From NCBI GenBank assembly GCA_019448385.1, contig JAGTXO010000038.1, positions 1-64,000 on the forward strand: a stretch of 64,000 nt of DNA, given 5' to 3'. Position 1 is the first letter of the stretch. Every line of letters starts with the position of its first letter. Under the pieces are notes generated by a model. The model did no database searches. It was not told the origin of the DNA and saw only the letters and a program-made list of their open reading frames with translations. Of this stretch, positions 52,501 through 64,000 are shown piece after piece. Made by a program: the position numbers and the translations under genes. This stretch comes from Diacronema lutheri. Its lineage: Eukaryota; Haptophyta; Pavlovophyceae; Pavlovales; Pavlovaceae.

Positions 52501-55500
52501 CCCGCCGCCTACGCCGCCTAGCCCACCGCCAAGCCCGCCACCATCTCCGCCGCCGTTGCCACCGCTGCCACCGCCGAGTCCGCCGCCCAGTCCGCCGCCC
52601 AGTCCGCCGCCCAACGCGCCACCAAGCCCGCCTCCGAGCCCGCCTCCGAGTTCGCCACCCACGCTTCCGCCGCTGCCACCGCCATCGCCGCCGCCGTCGG
52701 TGTCGCCGCCGAGCGCGCCTCCGTCGCCGCCTCCATCGCCGCCGCCGAGCCCGCCTCCGCATCCGCCTCCGCACCCGCCTCCGAGCCCGCCTCCGCCGCC
52801 TCGCTTCTTGCGGTTCCCGCCGCCTACGCCGCCTAGCTCACCGCCAAGCCCGCCACCATCTCCGCTGCCGTTGCCACCGTTGCCACCGCCGAGTCCGCCG
52901 CCGTCGGTGTCGCCGCCGAGCGCGCCTCCGTCGCCGCCTCCATCGCCGCCGCCGAGCCTGCCTCCGCGCCCGCCCTTGAGCCCGCCTCCGCCGCCTCGCT
53001 TCTTGCCGTTCCCGCCGCCTACGCCGCCTAGCCCACCGCCAAGCCCGCCACCATCTCCGCCGCCGTTGCCACCGTTGCCACCGCCTAGTCCGCCGCCGTC
53101 GGTGTCGTCGCCCAGCGCGCCACCAAGCCCGCCGCCGAGCCCGCCGCCGAGTTCGCCACCAACGCTGCCGCCGCTGCCACCGCCATCGCCGCCGCCGTCG
53201 GTGTCGCCGCCGAGCGCGCCTCCGTCGCCGCCTCCATCGCCGCCGCCGAGCCCGCCTCCGCACCCGCCTCCGAGCCCGCCTCCGCCGCCTCGCTTCTTGC
53301 CGTTCCCGCCGCCTACGCCGCCTAGCCCACCGCCAAGCCCGCCACCATCTCCGCCGCCGTCGCCACCGCTGCCACCGCCGAGTCCGCCGCCCAGTCTGCC
53401 GCCCAGTCCGCCGCCCAACGCGCCACCAAGCCCGCCTCCGAGCCCGCCACCCACGCTTCCGCCGCTGCCACCGCCATCGCCGCCGCCGTCCGTGTCGCCG
53501 CCGAGCGCGCCTCCGTCGCCGCCTCCCTCGCCGCCGCCGAGCCCGCCTCCGCACCCGCCTCCGAGCCCGCCTCCGCCGCCTCGCTTCTTGCCGTTCCCGC
53601 CGCCTACGCCGCCTAGCTCACCGCCGTTCCCGCCACCATCTCCGCCGCCGTTGCCACCGTTGCCACCGCCTAGTCCGCCGCCGTCGGTGTCGCCGCCCAG
53701 CGCGCCACCAAGCCCGCCGCCGAGCCCGCCGCCGAGTTCGCCACCCACGCTTCCGCCGCTGCCACCGCCATCGCCGCCGCCGTCGGTGTCGCCGCCGAGC
53801 GCGCCTCCGTCGCCGCCTCCCTCGCCGCCGCCGAGCCCGCCTCCGCACCCGCCTCCGAGCCCGCCTCCGCCGCCTCGCTTCTTGCCGTTCCCGCCGCCTA
53901 CGCCGCCTAGCTCGCCGCCAAGCCCGCCACCATCTCCGCCGCCGTCGCCACCGCTGCCACCGCCGAGTCCGCCGCCCAGTCCGCCGCCCAGTCCGCCGCC
54001 CAACGCGCCACCAAGCCCGCCTCCGAGTTCGCCACCCACGCTTTCGCCGCTGCCACCGCCATCGCCGCCACCGTCGGTGTCGCCGCCGAGCGCGCCTCCG
54101 TCGCCGCCTCCATCGCCGCCGCCGAGCCCGCCTCCGCACCCGCCTCCGAGCCCGCCTCCGCCGCCTCGCTTCTTGCCGTTCCCGCCGCCTACGCCGCCTA
54201 GCCCACCGCCAAGCCCGTTACCATCTCCGTCGCCGTCGCCACCGCTGCCACCGCCGAGTCCGCCGCCCAGTCTGCCGCCCAGTCCGCCGCCGAACGCGCC
54301 ACCAAGCCCGCCTCCGAGCCCGCCACCCACGCTTCCGCCGCTGCCACCGCCATCGCCGCCGCCGTCGGTGTCGCCGCCGAGCGCGCCTCCGTCGCCGCCT
54401 CCCTCGCCGCCGCCGAGCCCGCCTCCGCACCCGCCTCCGAGCCCGCCTCCGCCGCCTCGCTTCTTGCCGTTCCCGCCGCCTACGCCGCCTAGCTCACCGC
54501 CGTTCCCGCCACCATCTCCGCCGCCGTTGCCACCGTTGCCACCGCCTAGTCCGCCGCCGTCGGTGTCGCCGCCCAGCGCGCCACCAAGCCCGCCGCCAAG
54601 CCCGCCGCCGAGTTCGCCTCCCACGCTGCCGCCGCTGCCACCGCCATCGCCGCCGCCGTCGGTGTCGCCGCCGAGCGCGCCTCCGTCGCCGCCTCCATCG
54701 CCGCCGCCGAGCCCGCCTCCGCACCCGCCTCCGAGCCCGCCTCCGCCGCCTCGCTTCTTGCCGTTCCCGCCGCCTACGCCGCCTAGCCCACCGCCAAGCC
54801 CGTTACCATCTCCGTCGCCGTCGCCACCGCTGCCACCGCCGAGTCCGCCGCCCAGTCTGCCGCCCAGTCCGCCGCCCAACGCGCCACCAAGCCCGCCTCC
54901 GAGCCCGCCACCCACGCTTCCGCCGCTGCCACCGCCATCGCCGCCGCCGTCGGTGTCGCCGCCGAGCGCGCCTCCGTCGCCGCCTCCATCGCCGCCGCCG
55001 AGCCCGCCTCCGCATCCGCCTCCGCACCCGCCTCCGAGCCCGCCTCCGCCGCCTCGCTTCTTGCGGTTCCCGCCGCCTACGCCGCCTAGCTCACCGCCAA
55101 GCCCGCCACCATCTCCGCTGCCGTTGCCACCGTTGCCACCGCCGAGTCCGCCGCCGTCGGTGTCGCCGCCGAGCGCGCCTCCGTCGCCGCCTCCATCGCC
55201 GCCGCCGAGCCTGCCTCCGCGCCCGCCCTTGAGCCCGCCTCCGCCGCCTCGCTTCTTGCCGTTCCCGCCGCCTACGCCGCCTAGCCCACCGCCAAGCCCG
55301 CCACCATCTCCGCCGCCGTTGCCACCGTTGCCACCGCCTAGTCCGCCGCCGTCGGTGTCGTCGCCCAGCGCGCCACCAAGCCCGCCGCCGAGCCCGCCGC
55401 CGAGTTCGCCACCAACGCTGCCGCCGCTGCCACCGCCATCGCCGCCGCCGTCGGTTTCGCCGCCGAGCGCGCCTCCGTCGCCGCCTCCATCGCCGCCGCC

Positions 55501-58500
55501 GAGCCCGCCTCCGCACCCGCCTCCGAGCCCGCCTCCGCCGCCTCGCTTCTTGCCGTTCCCGCCGCCTACGCCGCCTAGCCCACCGCCAAGCCCGCCACCA
55601 TCTCCGCCGCCGTCGCCACCGCTGCCACCGCCGAGTCCGCCGCCCAGTCTGCCGCCCAGTCCGCCGCCCAACGCGCCACCAAGCCCGCCTCCGAGCCCGC
55701 CACCCACGCTTCCGCCGCTGCCACCGCCATCGCCGCCGCCGTCCGTGTCGCCGCCGAGCGCGCCTCCGTCGCCGCCTCCCTCGCCGCCGCCGAGCCCGCC
55801 TCCGCACCCGCCTCCGAGCCCGCCTCCGCCGCCTCGCTTCTTGCCGTTCCCGCCGCCTACGCCGCCTAGCTCACCGCCGTTCCCGCCACCATCTCCGCCG
55901 CCGTTGCCACCGTTGCCACCGCCTAGTCCGCCGCCGTCGGTGTCGCCGCCCAGCGCGCCACCAAGCCCGCCGCCGAGCCCGCCGCCGAGTTCGCCACCCA
56001 CGCTTCCGCCGCTGCCACCGCCATCGCCGCCGCCGTCGGTGTCGCCGCCGAGCGCGCCTCCGTCGCCGCCTCCCTCGCCGCCGCCGAGCCCGCCTCCGCA
56101 CCCGCCTCCGAGCCCGCCTCCGCCGCCTCGCTTCTTGCCGTTCCCGCCGCCTACGCCGCCTAGCTCACCGCCGTTCCCGCCACCATCTCCGCCGCCGTTG
56201 CCACCGTTGCCACCGCCTAGACCGCCGCCGGCGGTGTTGCTGCCCGGCGCGCCACCAAGCCCGCCGCCGAGCCCGCCTCCGAGCCCGCCACCCACGCTTC
56301 CGCCGCTGCCACCGCCATCGCCGCCGCCGTCGGTGTCGCCGCCGAGCGCGCCTCCGTCGCCGCCTCCCTCGCCGCCGCCGAGCCCGCCTCCGCACCCGCC
56401 TCCGAGCCCGCCTCCGCCGCCTCGCTTCTTGCCGTTCCCGCCGCCTACGCCGCCTAGCTCGCCGCCAAGCCCGCCACCATCTCCGCCGCCGTCGCCACCG
56501 CTGCCACCGCCGAGTCCGCCGCCCAGTCCGCCGCCCAGTCCGCCGCCCAACGCGCCACCAAGCCCGCCTCCGAGCCCGCCACCCACGCTTTCGCCGCTGC
56601 CACCGCCATCGCCGCCACCGTCGGTGTCGCCGCCGAGCGCGCCTCCGTCGCCGCCTCCATCGCCGCCGCCGAGCCCGCCTCCGCACCCGCCTCCGAGCCC
56701 GCCTCCGCCGCCTCGCTTCTTGCCGTTCCCGCCGCCTACGCCGCCTAGCCCACCGCCAAGCCCGTTACCATCTCCGTCGCCGTCGCCACCGCTGCCACCG
56801 CCGAGTCCGCCGCCCAGTCTGCCGCCCAGTCCGCCGCCGAACGCGCCACCAAGCCCGCCTCCGAGCCCGCCACCCACGCTTCCGCCGCTGCCACCGCCAT
56901 CGCCGCCGCCGTCGGTGTCGCCGCCGAGCGCGCCTCCGTCGCCGCCTCCCTCGCCGCCGCCGAGCCCGCCTCCGCACCCGCCTCCGAGCCCGCCTCCGCC
57001 GCCTCGCTTCTTGCCGTTCCCGCCGCCTACGCCGCCTAGCTCGCCGCCAAGCCCGCCACCATCTCCGCCGCCGTCGCCACCGCTGCCACCGCCTAGTCCG
57101 CCGCCGTCGGTGTCGCCGCCCAGCGCGCCACCAAGCCCGCCGCCAAGCCCGCCGCCGAGTTCGCCTCCCACGCTGCCGCCGCTGCCACCGCCATCGCCGC
57201 CGCCGTCGGTGTCGCCGCCGAGCGCGCCTCCGTCGCCGCCTCCATCGCCGCCGCCGAGCCCGCCTCCGCACCCGCCTCCGAGCCCGCCTCCGCCGCCTCG
57301 CTTCTTGCCGTTCCCGCCGCCTACGCCGCCTAGCCCACCGCCAAGCCCGTTACCATCTCCGTCGCCGTCGCCACCGCTGCCACCGCCGAGTCCGCCGCCC
57401 AGTCTGCCGCCCAGTCCGCCGCCCAACGCGCCACCAAGCCCGCCTCCGAGCCCGCCACCCACGCTTCCGCCGCTGCCACCGCCATCGCCGCCGCCGTCGG
57501 TGTCGCCGCCGAGCGCGCCTCCGTCGCCGCCTCCCTCGCCGCCGCCGAGCCCGCCTCCGCACCCGCCTCCGAGCCCGCCTCCGCCGCCTCGCTTCTTGCC
57601 GTTCCCGCCGCCTACGCCGCCTAGTTCACCGCCAAGCCCGCCACCATCTCCGCCGCCGTCGCCACCGCTGCCACCGCCGAGTCCGCCGCCCAGTCTGCCG
57701 CCCAGTCCACCGCCGAACGCGCCACCAAGCCCGCCTCCGAGCCCGCCACCCACGCTTCCGCCGCTGCCACCGCCATCGCCGCCGCCTTCGGTGTCGCCGC
57801 CGAGCGCGCCTCCGTCGCCGCCTCCATCGCCGCCGCCGAGCCTGCCTCCGCACTCGCCTCCGAGCCCGCCTCCGCCGCCTCGCTTCTTGCCGTTCCCGCC
57901 TCCTACGCCGCCTAGCCCACCGCCAAGCCCGCCACCATCTCCGCCGCCGTTGCCACCGTTGCCACCGCCTAGTCCGCCGCCGTCGGTGTCGCCGCCCAGC
58001 GCGCCACCAAGCCCGCCGCCGAGCTCGCCGCCGAGTTCGCCTCCCACGCTGCCGCCGCTGCCACCGCCATCGCCGCCGCCTTCGGTGACGCCGCCGAGCG
58101 CGCCTCCGTCGCCGCCTCCATCGCCGCCGCCGAGTTCGCCTCCGCACCCGCCTCCGAGCCCGCCTCCGCCGCCTCGCTTCTTGCCGTTCCCGCCGCCTAC
58201 GCCGCCTAGCCCACCGCCAAGCCCGCCACCATCACCGCCGCCGTTGCCACCGTTGCCACCGCCTAGTCCGCCGCCGTCGGTGTCGCCGCCCAGCGCGCCA
58301 TCAAGCCCGCCGCCGAGCCCGCCTCCGAGCCCGCCACCCACGCTGCCGCCGCTGCCACCGCCATCGCCGCCGCCGTCGGTGTCGCCGCCGAGCGCGCCTC
58401 CGTCGCCGCCTCCATCGCCGCCGCCGAGTTCGCCTCCGCACCCGCCTCCGAGCCCGCCTCCGCCGCCTCGCTTCTTGCCGTTCCCGCCGCCTACGCCGCC

Positions 58501-61500
58501 TAGCCCACCGCCAAGCCCGCCACCATCACCGCCGCCGTTGCCACCGTTGCCACCGCCTAGTCCGCCGCCCAGTCCGCCGCCCAGTCCGCCGCCGAACGCG
58601 CCACCAAGCCCGCCTCCGAGTTCGCCACCCACGCTTTCGCCGCTGCCACCGCCATCGCCGCCACCGTCGGTGTCGCCGCCGAGCGCGCCTCCGTCGCCGC
58701 CTCCATCGCCGCCGCCGAGCCCGCCTCCGCACCCGCCTCCGAGCCCGCCTCCGCCGCCTCGCTTCTTGCCGTTCCCGCCGCCTACGCCGCCTAGCTCGCC
58801 GCCAAGCCCGCCACCATCTCCGCCGCCGTCGCCACCGCTGCCACCGCCGAGTCCGCCGCCCAGTCTGCCGCCCAGTCCGCCGCCGAACGCGCCACCAAGC
58901 CCGCCTCCGAGCCCGCCACCCACGCTCCCGCCGCTGCCACCGCCATCGCCGCCGCCGTCGGTGTCGCCGCCGAGCGCGCCTCCGTCGCCGCCTCCATCGC
59001 CGCCGCCGAGCCCGCCTCCGCACCCGCCTCCGAGCCCGCCTCCGCCGCCTCGCTTCTTGCCGTTCCCGCCGCCTACGCCGCCTAGTTCACCGCCAAGCCC
59101 GCCACCATCTCCGCCGCCGTTGCAACCGTTGCCACCGCCGAGTCCGCCGCCGTCGGTGTCGCCGCCCAGCGCGCCATCAAGCCCGCCGCCGAGCCCGCCT
59201 CCGAGCCCGCCACCAACGCTGCCGCCGCTGCCACCGCCATCGCCGCCGCCGTCGGTGTCGCCGCCCATCGCGCCTCCGTCGCCGCCTCCATCGCCGCCGC
59301 CGAGCCCGCCTCCGCATCCGCCTCCGCACCCGCCTCCGAGCCCGCCTCCGCCGCCTCGCTTCTTGCCGTTCCCGCCGCCTACGCCGCCTAGTTCACCGCC
59401 AAGCCCGCCACCATCACCGCCGCCGTTGCCACCGTTGCCACCGCCTAGTCCGCCGCCGTCGGTGTCGCCGCCCAGCGCGCCATCAAGCCCGCCGCCGAGC
59501 CCGCCTCCGAGCCCGCCACCCACGCTGCCGCCGCTGCCACCGCCATCGCCGCCCCCGTCGGTATCGCCGCCGAGTCCGCCTCCGTCGCCGCCTCCCTCGC
59601 CGCCTCCGAGCCCGCCTCCGCCGCCTCGCTTCTTGCCGTTCCCGCCGCCTACGCCGCCTAGTTCACCGCCAAGCCCGCCACCATCTCCGCCGCCGTCGCC
59701 ACCGCTGCCACCGCCGAGTCCGCCGCCCAGTTTGCCGCCCAGTCCACCGCCGAACGCGCCACCAAGCCCGCCTAGCTCACCGCCGTTCCCGACACCATCT
59801 CCGCCGCCGTTGCCACCGTTGCCACCGCCTAGTCCGCCGCCGTCGGTGTCGCCGCCCAGCGCGCCACCAAGCCCGCCGCCGAGCCCGCCGCCGAGTTCGC
59901 CACCCACGCTTCCGCCGCTGCCACCGCCATCGCCGCCGCCGTCGGTGTCGCCGCCGAGCGCGCCTCCGTCGCCGCCTCCCTCGCCGCCGCCGAGCCCGCC
60001 TCCGCACCCGCCTCCGAGCCCGCCTCCGCCGCCTCGCTTCTTGCCGTTCCCGCCGCCTACGCCGCCTAGCTCACCGCCGTTCCCGCCACCATCTCCGCCG
60101 CCGTTGCCACCGTTGCCACCGCCTAGACCGCCGCCGTCGGTGTTGCCGCCCGGCGCGCCACCAAGCCCGCCGCCGAGCCCGCCTCCGAGCCCGCCACCCA
60201 CGCTTCCGCCGCTGCCACCGCCATCGCCGCCGCCGTCGGTGTCGCCGCCGAGCGCGCCTCCGTCGCCGCCTCCCTCGCCGCCGCCGAGCCCGCCTCCGCA
60301 CCCGCCTCCGAGCCCGCCTCCGCCGCCTCGCTTCTTGCCGTTCCCGCCGCCTACGCCGCCTAGCTCGCCGCCAAGCCCGCCACCATCTCCGCCGCCGTTG
60401 CCACCGTTGCCACCGCCGAGTCCGCCGCCCAGTCAGCCGCCCAGTCCGCCGCCCAACGCGCCACCAAGCCCGCCTCCGAGTTCGCCACCCACGCTTTCGC
60501 CGCTGCCACCGCCATCGCCGCCACCGTCGGTGTCGCCGCCGAGCGCGCCTCCGTCGCCGCCTCCCTTGCCGCCGCCGAGCCCGCCTCCGCACCCGCCTCC
60601 GAGCCCGCCTCCGCCGCCTCGCTTCTTGCCGTTCCCGCCGCCTACGCCGCCTAGCCCACCGCCAAGCCCGTTACCATCTCCGTCGCCGTCGCCACCGCTG
60701 CCACCGCCGAGTCCGCCGCCCAGTCTGCCGCCCAGTCCGCCGCCGAACGCGCCACCAAGCCCGCCTCCGAGCCCGCCACCCACGCTTCCGCCGCTGCCAC
60801 CGCCATCGCCGCCGCCGTCGGTGTCGCCGCCGAGCGCGCCTCCGTCGCCGCCTCCCTCGCCGCCGCCGAGCCCGCCTCCGCACCCGCCTCCGAGCCCGCC
60901 TCCGCCGCCTCGCTTCTTGCCGTTCCCGCCGCCTACGCCGCCTAGCTCACCGCCGTTCCCGCCACCATCTCCGCCGCCGTTGCCACCGTTGCCACCGCCT
61001 AGTCCGCCGCCGTCGGTGTCGCCGCCCAGCGCGCCACCAAGCCCGCCGCCGAGCCCGCCGCCGAGTTCGCCACCCACGCTTCCGCCGCTGCCACCGCCAT
61101 CGCCGCCGCCGTCGGTGTCGCCGCCGAGCGCGCCTCCGTCGCCGCCTCCATCGCCGCCGCCGAGCCCGCCTCCGCACCCGCCTCCGAGCCCGCCTCCGCC
61201 GCCTCGCTTCTTGCCGTTCCCGCCGCCTACGCCGCCTAGCCCACCGCCAAGCCCGCCACCATCTCCGCTGCCGTTGCCACCGTTGCCACCGCCGAGTCCG
61301 CCGCCGTCGGTGTCGCCGCCGAGCGCGCCTCCGTCGCCGCCTCCATCGCCGCCGCCGAGCCTGCCTCCGCGCCCGCCCTTGAGCCCGCCTCCGCCGTCTC
61401 GCTTCTTGCCGTTCCCGCCGCCTACGCCGCCTAGCCCACCGCCAAGCCCGCCACCATCTCCGCCGCCGTTGCCACCGCTGCCACCGCCTAGTCCGCCGCC

Positions 61501-64000
61501 GTCGGTGTCGCCGCCCAGCGCGCCACCAAGCCCGCCGCCGAGCCCGTTACCATCTCCGTCGCCGTCGCCACCGCTGCCACCGCCGAGTCCGCCGCCCAGT
61601 CTGCCGCCCAGTCCGCCGCCGAACGCGCCACCAAGCCCGCCTCCGAGCCCGCCACCCACGCTTCCGCCGCTGCCACCGCCATCGCCGCCGCCGTCGGTGT
61701 CGCCGCCGAGCGCGCCTCCGTCGCCGCCTCCCTCGCCGCCGCCGAGCCCGCCTCCGCACCCGCCTCCGAGCCCGCCTCCGCCGCCTCGCTTCTTGCCGTT
61801 CCCGCCGCCTACGCCGCCTAGCTCACCGCCGTTCCCGCCACCATCTCCGCCGCCGTTGCCACCGTTGCCACCGCCTAGTCCGCCGCCGTCGGTGTCGCCG
61901 CCCAGCGCGCCACCAAGCCCGCCGCCGAGCTCGCCGCCGAGTTCGCCTCCCACGCTGCCGCCGCTGCCACCGCCATCGCCGCCGCCTTCGGTGTCGCCGC
62001 CGAGCGCGCCTCCGTCGCCGCCTCCATCGCCGCCGCCGAGTTCGCCTCCGCACCCGCCTCCGAGCCCGCCTCCGCCGCCTCGCTTCTTGCCGTTCCCGCC
62101 GCCTACGCCGCCTAGCCCACCGCCAAGCCCGCCACCATCACCGCCGCCGTTGCCACCGTTGCCACCGCCTAGTCCGCCGCCGTCGGTGTCGCCGCCCAGC
62201 GCGCCATCAAGCCCGCCGCCGAGCCCGCCTCCGAGCCCGCCACCCACGCTGCCGCCGCTGCCACCGCCATCGCCGCCCCCGTCGGTGTCGCCGCCGAGTC
62301 CGCCTCCGTCGCCGCCTCCCTCGCCGCCGCCGAGCCCGCCTCCGCCGCCTCGCTTCTTGCCGTTCCCGCCGCCTACGCCGCCTAGCCCACCGCCAAGCCC
62401 ACCACCATCTCCGCCGCCGTCGCCACCGCTGCCACCGCCGAGTCCGCCGCCCAGTCCGCCGCCCAGTCCGCCGCCGAACGCGCCTCCAAGCCCGCCTCCG
62501 AGCCCGCCACCCACGCTTCCGCCGCTGCCACCGCCATCGCCGCCGCCGTCGGTGTCGCCGCCGAGCGCGCCTCCGTCGCCGCCTCCCTCGCCGCCGCCGA
62601 GCCCGCCTCCGCACCCGCCTCCGAGCCCGCCTCCGCCGCCTCGCTTCTTGCCGTTCCCGCCGCCTACGCCGCCTAGCCCACCGCCAAGCCCGCCACCATC
62701 TCCGCCGCCGTCGCCACCGCTGCCACCGCCGAGTCCGCCGCCCAGTCTGCCGCCCAGTCCGCCGCCGAACGCGCCACCAAGCCCGCCTTCGAGCCCGCCA
62801 CCAACGCTCCCGCCGCTGCCACCGCCATCGCCGCCGCCGTCGGTGTCGCCGCCGAGCGCGCCTCCGTCGCCGCCTCCCTCGCCGCCGCCGAGCCCGCCTC
62901 CGCACCCGCCTCCGAGCCCGCCTCCGCCGCCTCGCTTCTTGCCGTTCCCGCCGCCTACGCCGCCTAGCTCACCGCCAAGCCCGCCACCATCTCCGCCGCC
63001 GTTGCCACCGTTGCCACCGCCTAGTCCGCCGCCGTCGGTGTCGCCGCCCAGCGCGCCACCAAGCCCGCCGCCGAGCCCGCCTCCGAGCCCGCCACCCACG
63101 CTTCCGCCGCTGCCTCCATCATCGCCGCCGCCGTCGGTGTCGCCGCCGAGCGCGCCTCCGTCGCCGCCTCCCTCGCCGCCGCCGAGCCCGCCTCCGCACC
63201 CGCCTCCGAGCCCGCCTCCGCCGCCTCGCTTCTTGCCGTTCCCGCCGCCTACGCCGCCTAGCCCACCGCCAAGCCCGCCACCATCTCCGCCGCCGTCGCC
63301 ACCGCTGCCACCGCCGAGTCCGCCGCCCAGTCTGCCGCCCAGTCCGCCGCCGAACGCGCCACCAAGCCCGCCTCCGAGCCCGCCACCAACGCTCCCGCCG
63401 CTGCCACCGCCATCGCCGCCGCCGTCGGTGTCGCCGCCGAGCGCGCCTCCGTCGCTGCCTCCCTCGCCGCCGCCGAGCCCGCCTCCGCACCCGCCTCCGA
63501 GCCCGCCTCCGCCGCCTCGCTTCTTGCCGTTCCCGCCGCCTACGCCGCCTAGCTCACCGCCAAGCCCGCCACCATCTCCGCCGCCGTTGCCACCGTTGCC
63601 ACCGCCTAGTCCGCCGCCGTCGGTGTCGCCGCCCAGCGCGCCACCAAGCCCGCCGCCGAGCCCGCCTCCGAGCCCGCCACCCACGCTTCCGCCGCTGCCA
63701 CCACCATCGCCGCCGCCGTCGGTGTCGCCGCCGAGCGCGCCTCCGTCGCCGCCTCCCTCGCCGCCGCCGAGCCCGCCTCCGCACCCGCCTCCGAGCCCGC
63801 CTCCGCCGCCTCGCTTCTTGCCGTTCCCGCCGCCTACGCCGCCTAGCTCGCCGCCAAGCCCGCCACCATCTCCGCCGCCGTTGCCACCGCTGCCACCGCC
63901 GAGTCCGCCGCCCAGTCCGCCGCCCAGCGCGCCACCAAGCCCGCCTCCGAGCCCGCCTCCGAGCCCGCCACCCACGCAGCCGCCGCTGCCTCCACCATCG
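46572..64000 (+). CDS. Giant signal-peptide, Cys-module, Pro/Ser-rich (HRGP-like) protein, 3' end off window
   Basis: Exon 1 is 46572-46954 (an alternative ATG at 46632). A 194-bp GT-AG phase-2 intron follows, then one exon from 47149 that stays open to 64000 (more than 5,600 codons). The leader FSLLGAAAVLAFAGVPSASAQ is a signal peptide. Three Cys-rich modules follow: the first split by the intron (CAQLGWPFG to RCCADVLE), the second from about 47612 and the third from about 48368. Each has C.DLGWPFG, F.LVCSKS, YCA.L..RLCT..E, VWT, C, then C and VRCCAD. They are separated by SPPPP runs. After 48725 the protein is almost entirely PPSPPPS with recurring RFLPFPPPTPPS landmarks. The pattern matches pherophorin/extensin-type hydroxyproline-rich glycoproteins of algal walls or scales. 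The function of the Cys module is not known to me. Confidence 0.75.
47570..48806 (+). repeat. Near-identical direct duplication, offset 756 bp, covering the Cys module
   Basis: The sequence from about 47570 to 48045 recurs at about 48326 to 48801 with no difference that I could see by eye, including silent positions. The offset is 756 bp (252 codons), so the frame is kept. It duplicates one whole Cys module plus flanking Pro codons. Confidence 0.9.
48725..64000 (+). repeat. Pro/Ser-coding repeat array, about 291-bp units with higher-order blocks
   Basis: The motif CGCTTCTTGCCGTTCCCGCC (RFLPFPP) recurs about 51 times, mostly 290-294 bp apart, so the basic unit is about 97 codons. Between landmarks, shorter CCGCCGAGC-type units vary in number. 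Rare variants recur together: for example, CCGTCCGTGTCG at 53487 and again about 2.25 kb later at 55739, and GCCCGTTACCATCTCCGTC near 54210/54800 and again near 56760/57347 (about 2.55 kb apart). This points to block duplications of several units. No frame-breaking indel is evident. Confidence 0.9.

Noticed and set aside
48490-60201. Very long minus-strand Gly-rich frame (about 3,900 codons), and a similar one at 60433-63975
   Set aside because: They are the antisense of the in-frame Pro/Ser repeats. Complements of CCN, AGC and TCN codons give Gly, Leu and Asp without stops. The plus-strand gene has a signal peptide, an intron and Cys modules, whereas the minus frame has only low complexity until it runs antisense through the Cys modules.
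1-64000. tRNA or rRNA genes
   Set aside because: I found no cloverleaf with a convincing TTCRA arm and no rRNA-like conserved stretch by eye; a covariance-model scan could still find one.

Overview
The window is very GC-rich nuclear DNA from a single-celled eukaryote that appears to have a plastid. Spliced genes carry short GT-AG and some GC-AG introns (about 90-220 bp). Gene families present include kinesin, CLPTM1, a METTL21-type methyltransferase, an EF-hand/coiled-coil protein and a class I aldolase. The aldolase has a hydrophobic leader followed by an Arg/Ala-rich stretch, which resembles a bipartite plastid-targeting peptide of a secondary-plastid alga. A haptophyte (perhaps a pavlophyte) is my best guess; that is inference.

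Left part (1-30.4 kb) looks like mobile-element territory, with the recognisable genes mostly on the minus strand. Four long reading frames (19286 to 11) join cleanly through three short phase-0 GT-AG introns into one predicted gene of about 6,300 codons. From N to C terminus it carries a Ulp1/C48-like cysteine-protease domain, a PD-(D/E)XK-like domain, a second Ulp1-like domain, a degenerate protease-like domain, a YqaJ/lambda-exonuclease-type nuclease, two more eroded protease-like regions, a chromodomain and, at the C terminus, a Fanzor (eukaryotic TnpB-like RNA-guided nuclease) with its three RuvC acidic residues and a zinc ribbon. Upstream on the same strand lie a compact USP-type deubiquitinase (22.6-23.7 kb) and a PIF1-family helicase broken by about four frameshifts (25.2-27.6 kb). 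Next comes an 0.88-kb nested palindrome built from two inverted MITE-like copies tipped with (TGTAGGG)3, then a frameshifted coiled-coil ORF. I see no transposase, and the far end of the unit lies outside the window. The stretch 19.3-22.6 kb is noncoding-looking, with long poly-C/poly-G tracts and a possible retrotransposon endonuclease remnant.

Middle part (31.0-46.5 kb) is a dense run of apparently intact host genes: a repeated Tudor/Agenet-like protein (-), a small acidic ORF (+), a kinesin-7-like motor with a C-terminal KEN box (-), a small secreted or anchored Cys-rich protein (+), an HPR/RAP-type repeat protein fused to a METTL21-like methyltransferase (-), CLPTM1 (+), class I fructose-bisphosphate aldolase (+) and an EF-hand/coiled-coil protein (-). 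Three neighbouring pairs are divergent with only 11-127 bp between start codons.

Right part (46.6-64.0 kb) is the 5' portion of one plus-strand gene. It has a signal peptide, three Cys-rich modules (two nearly identical at DNA level) and then a Pro/Ser-rich tract that stays open to the window edge (more than 5,600 codons in one exon), made of roughly 97-residue repeats. This is the architecture of a giant hydroxyproline-rich (pherophorin/extensin-like) wall or scale protein. The long Gly-rich minus-strand frames here are antisense shadows.
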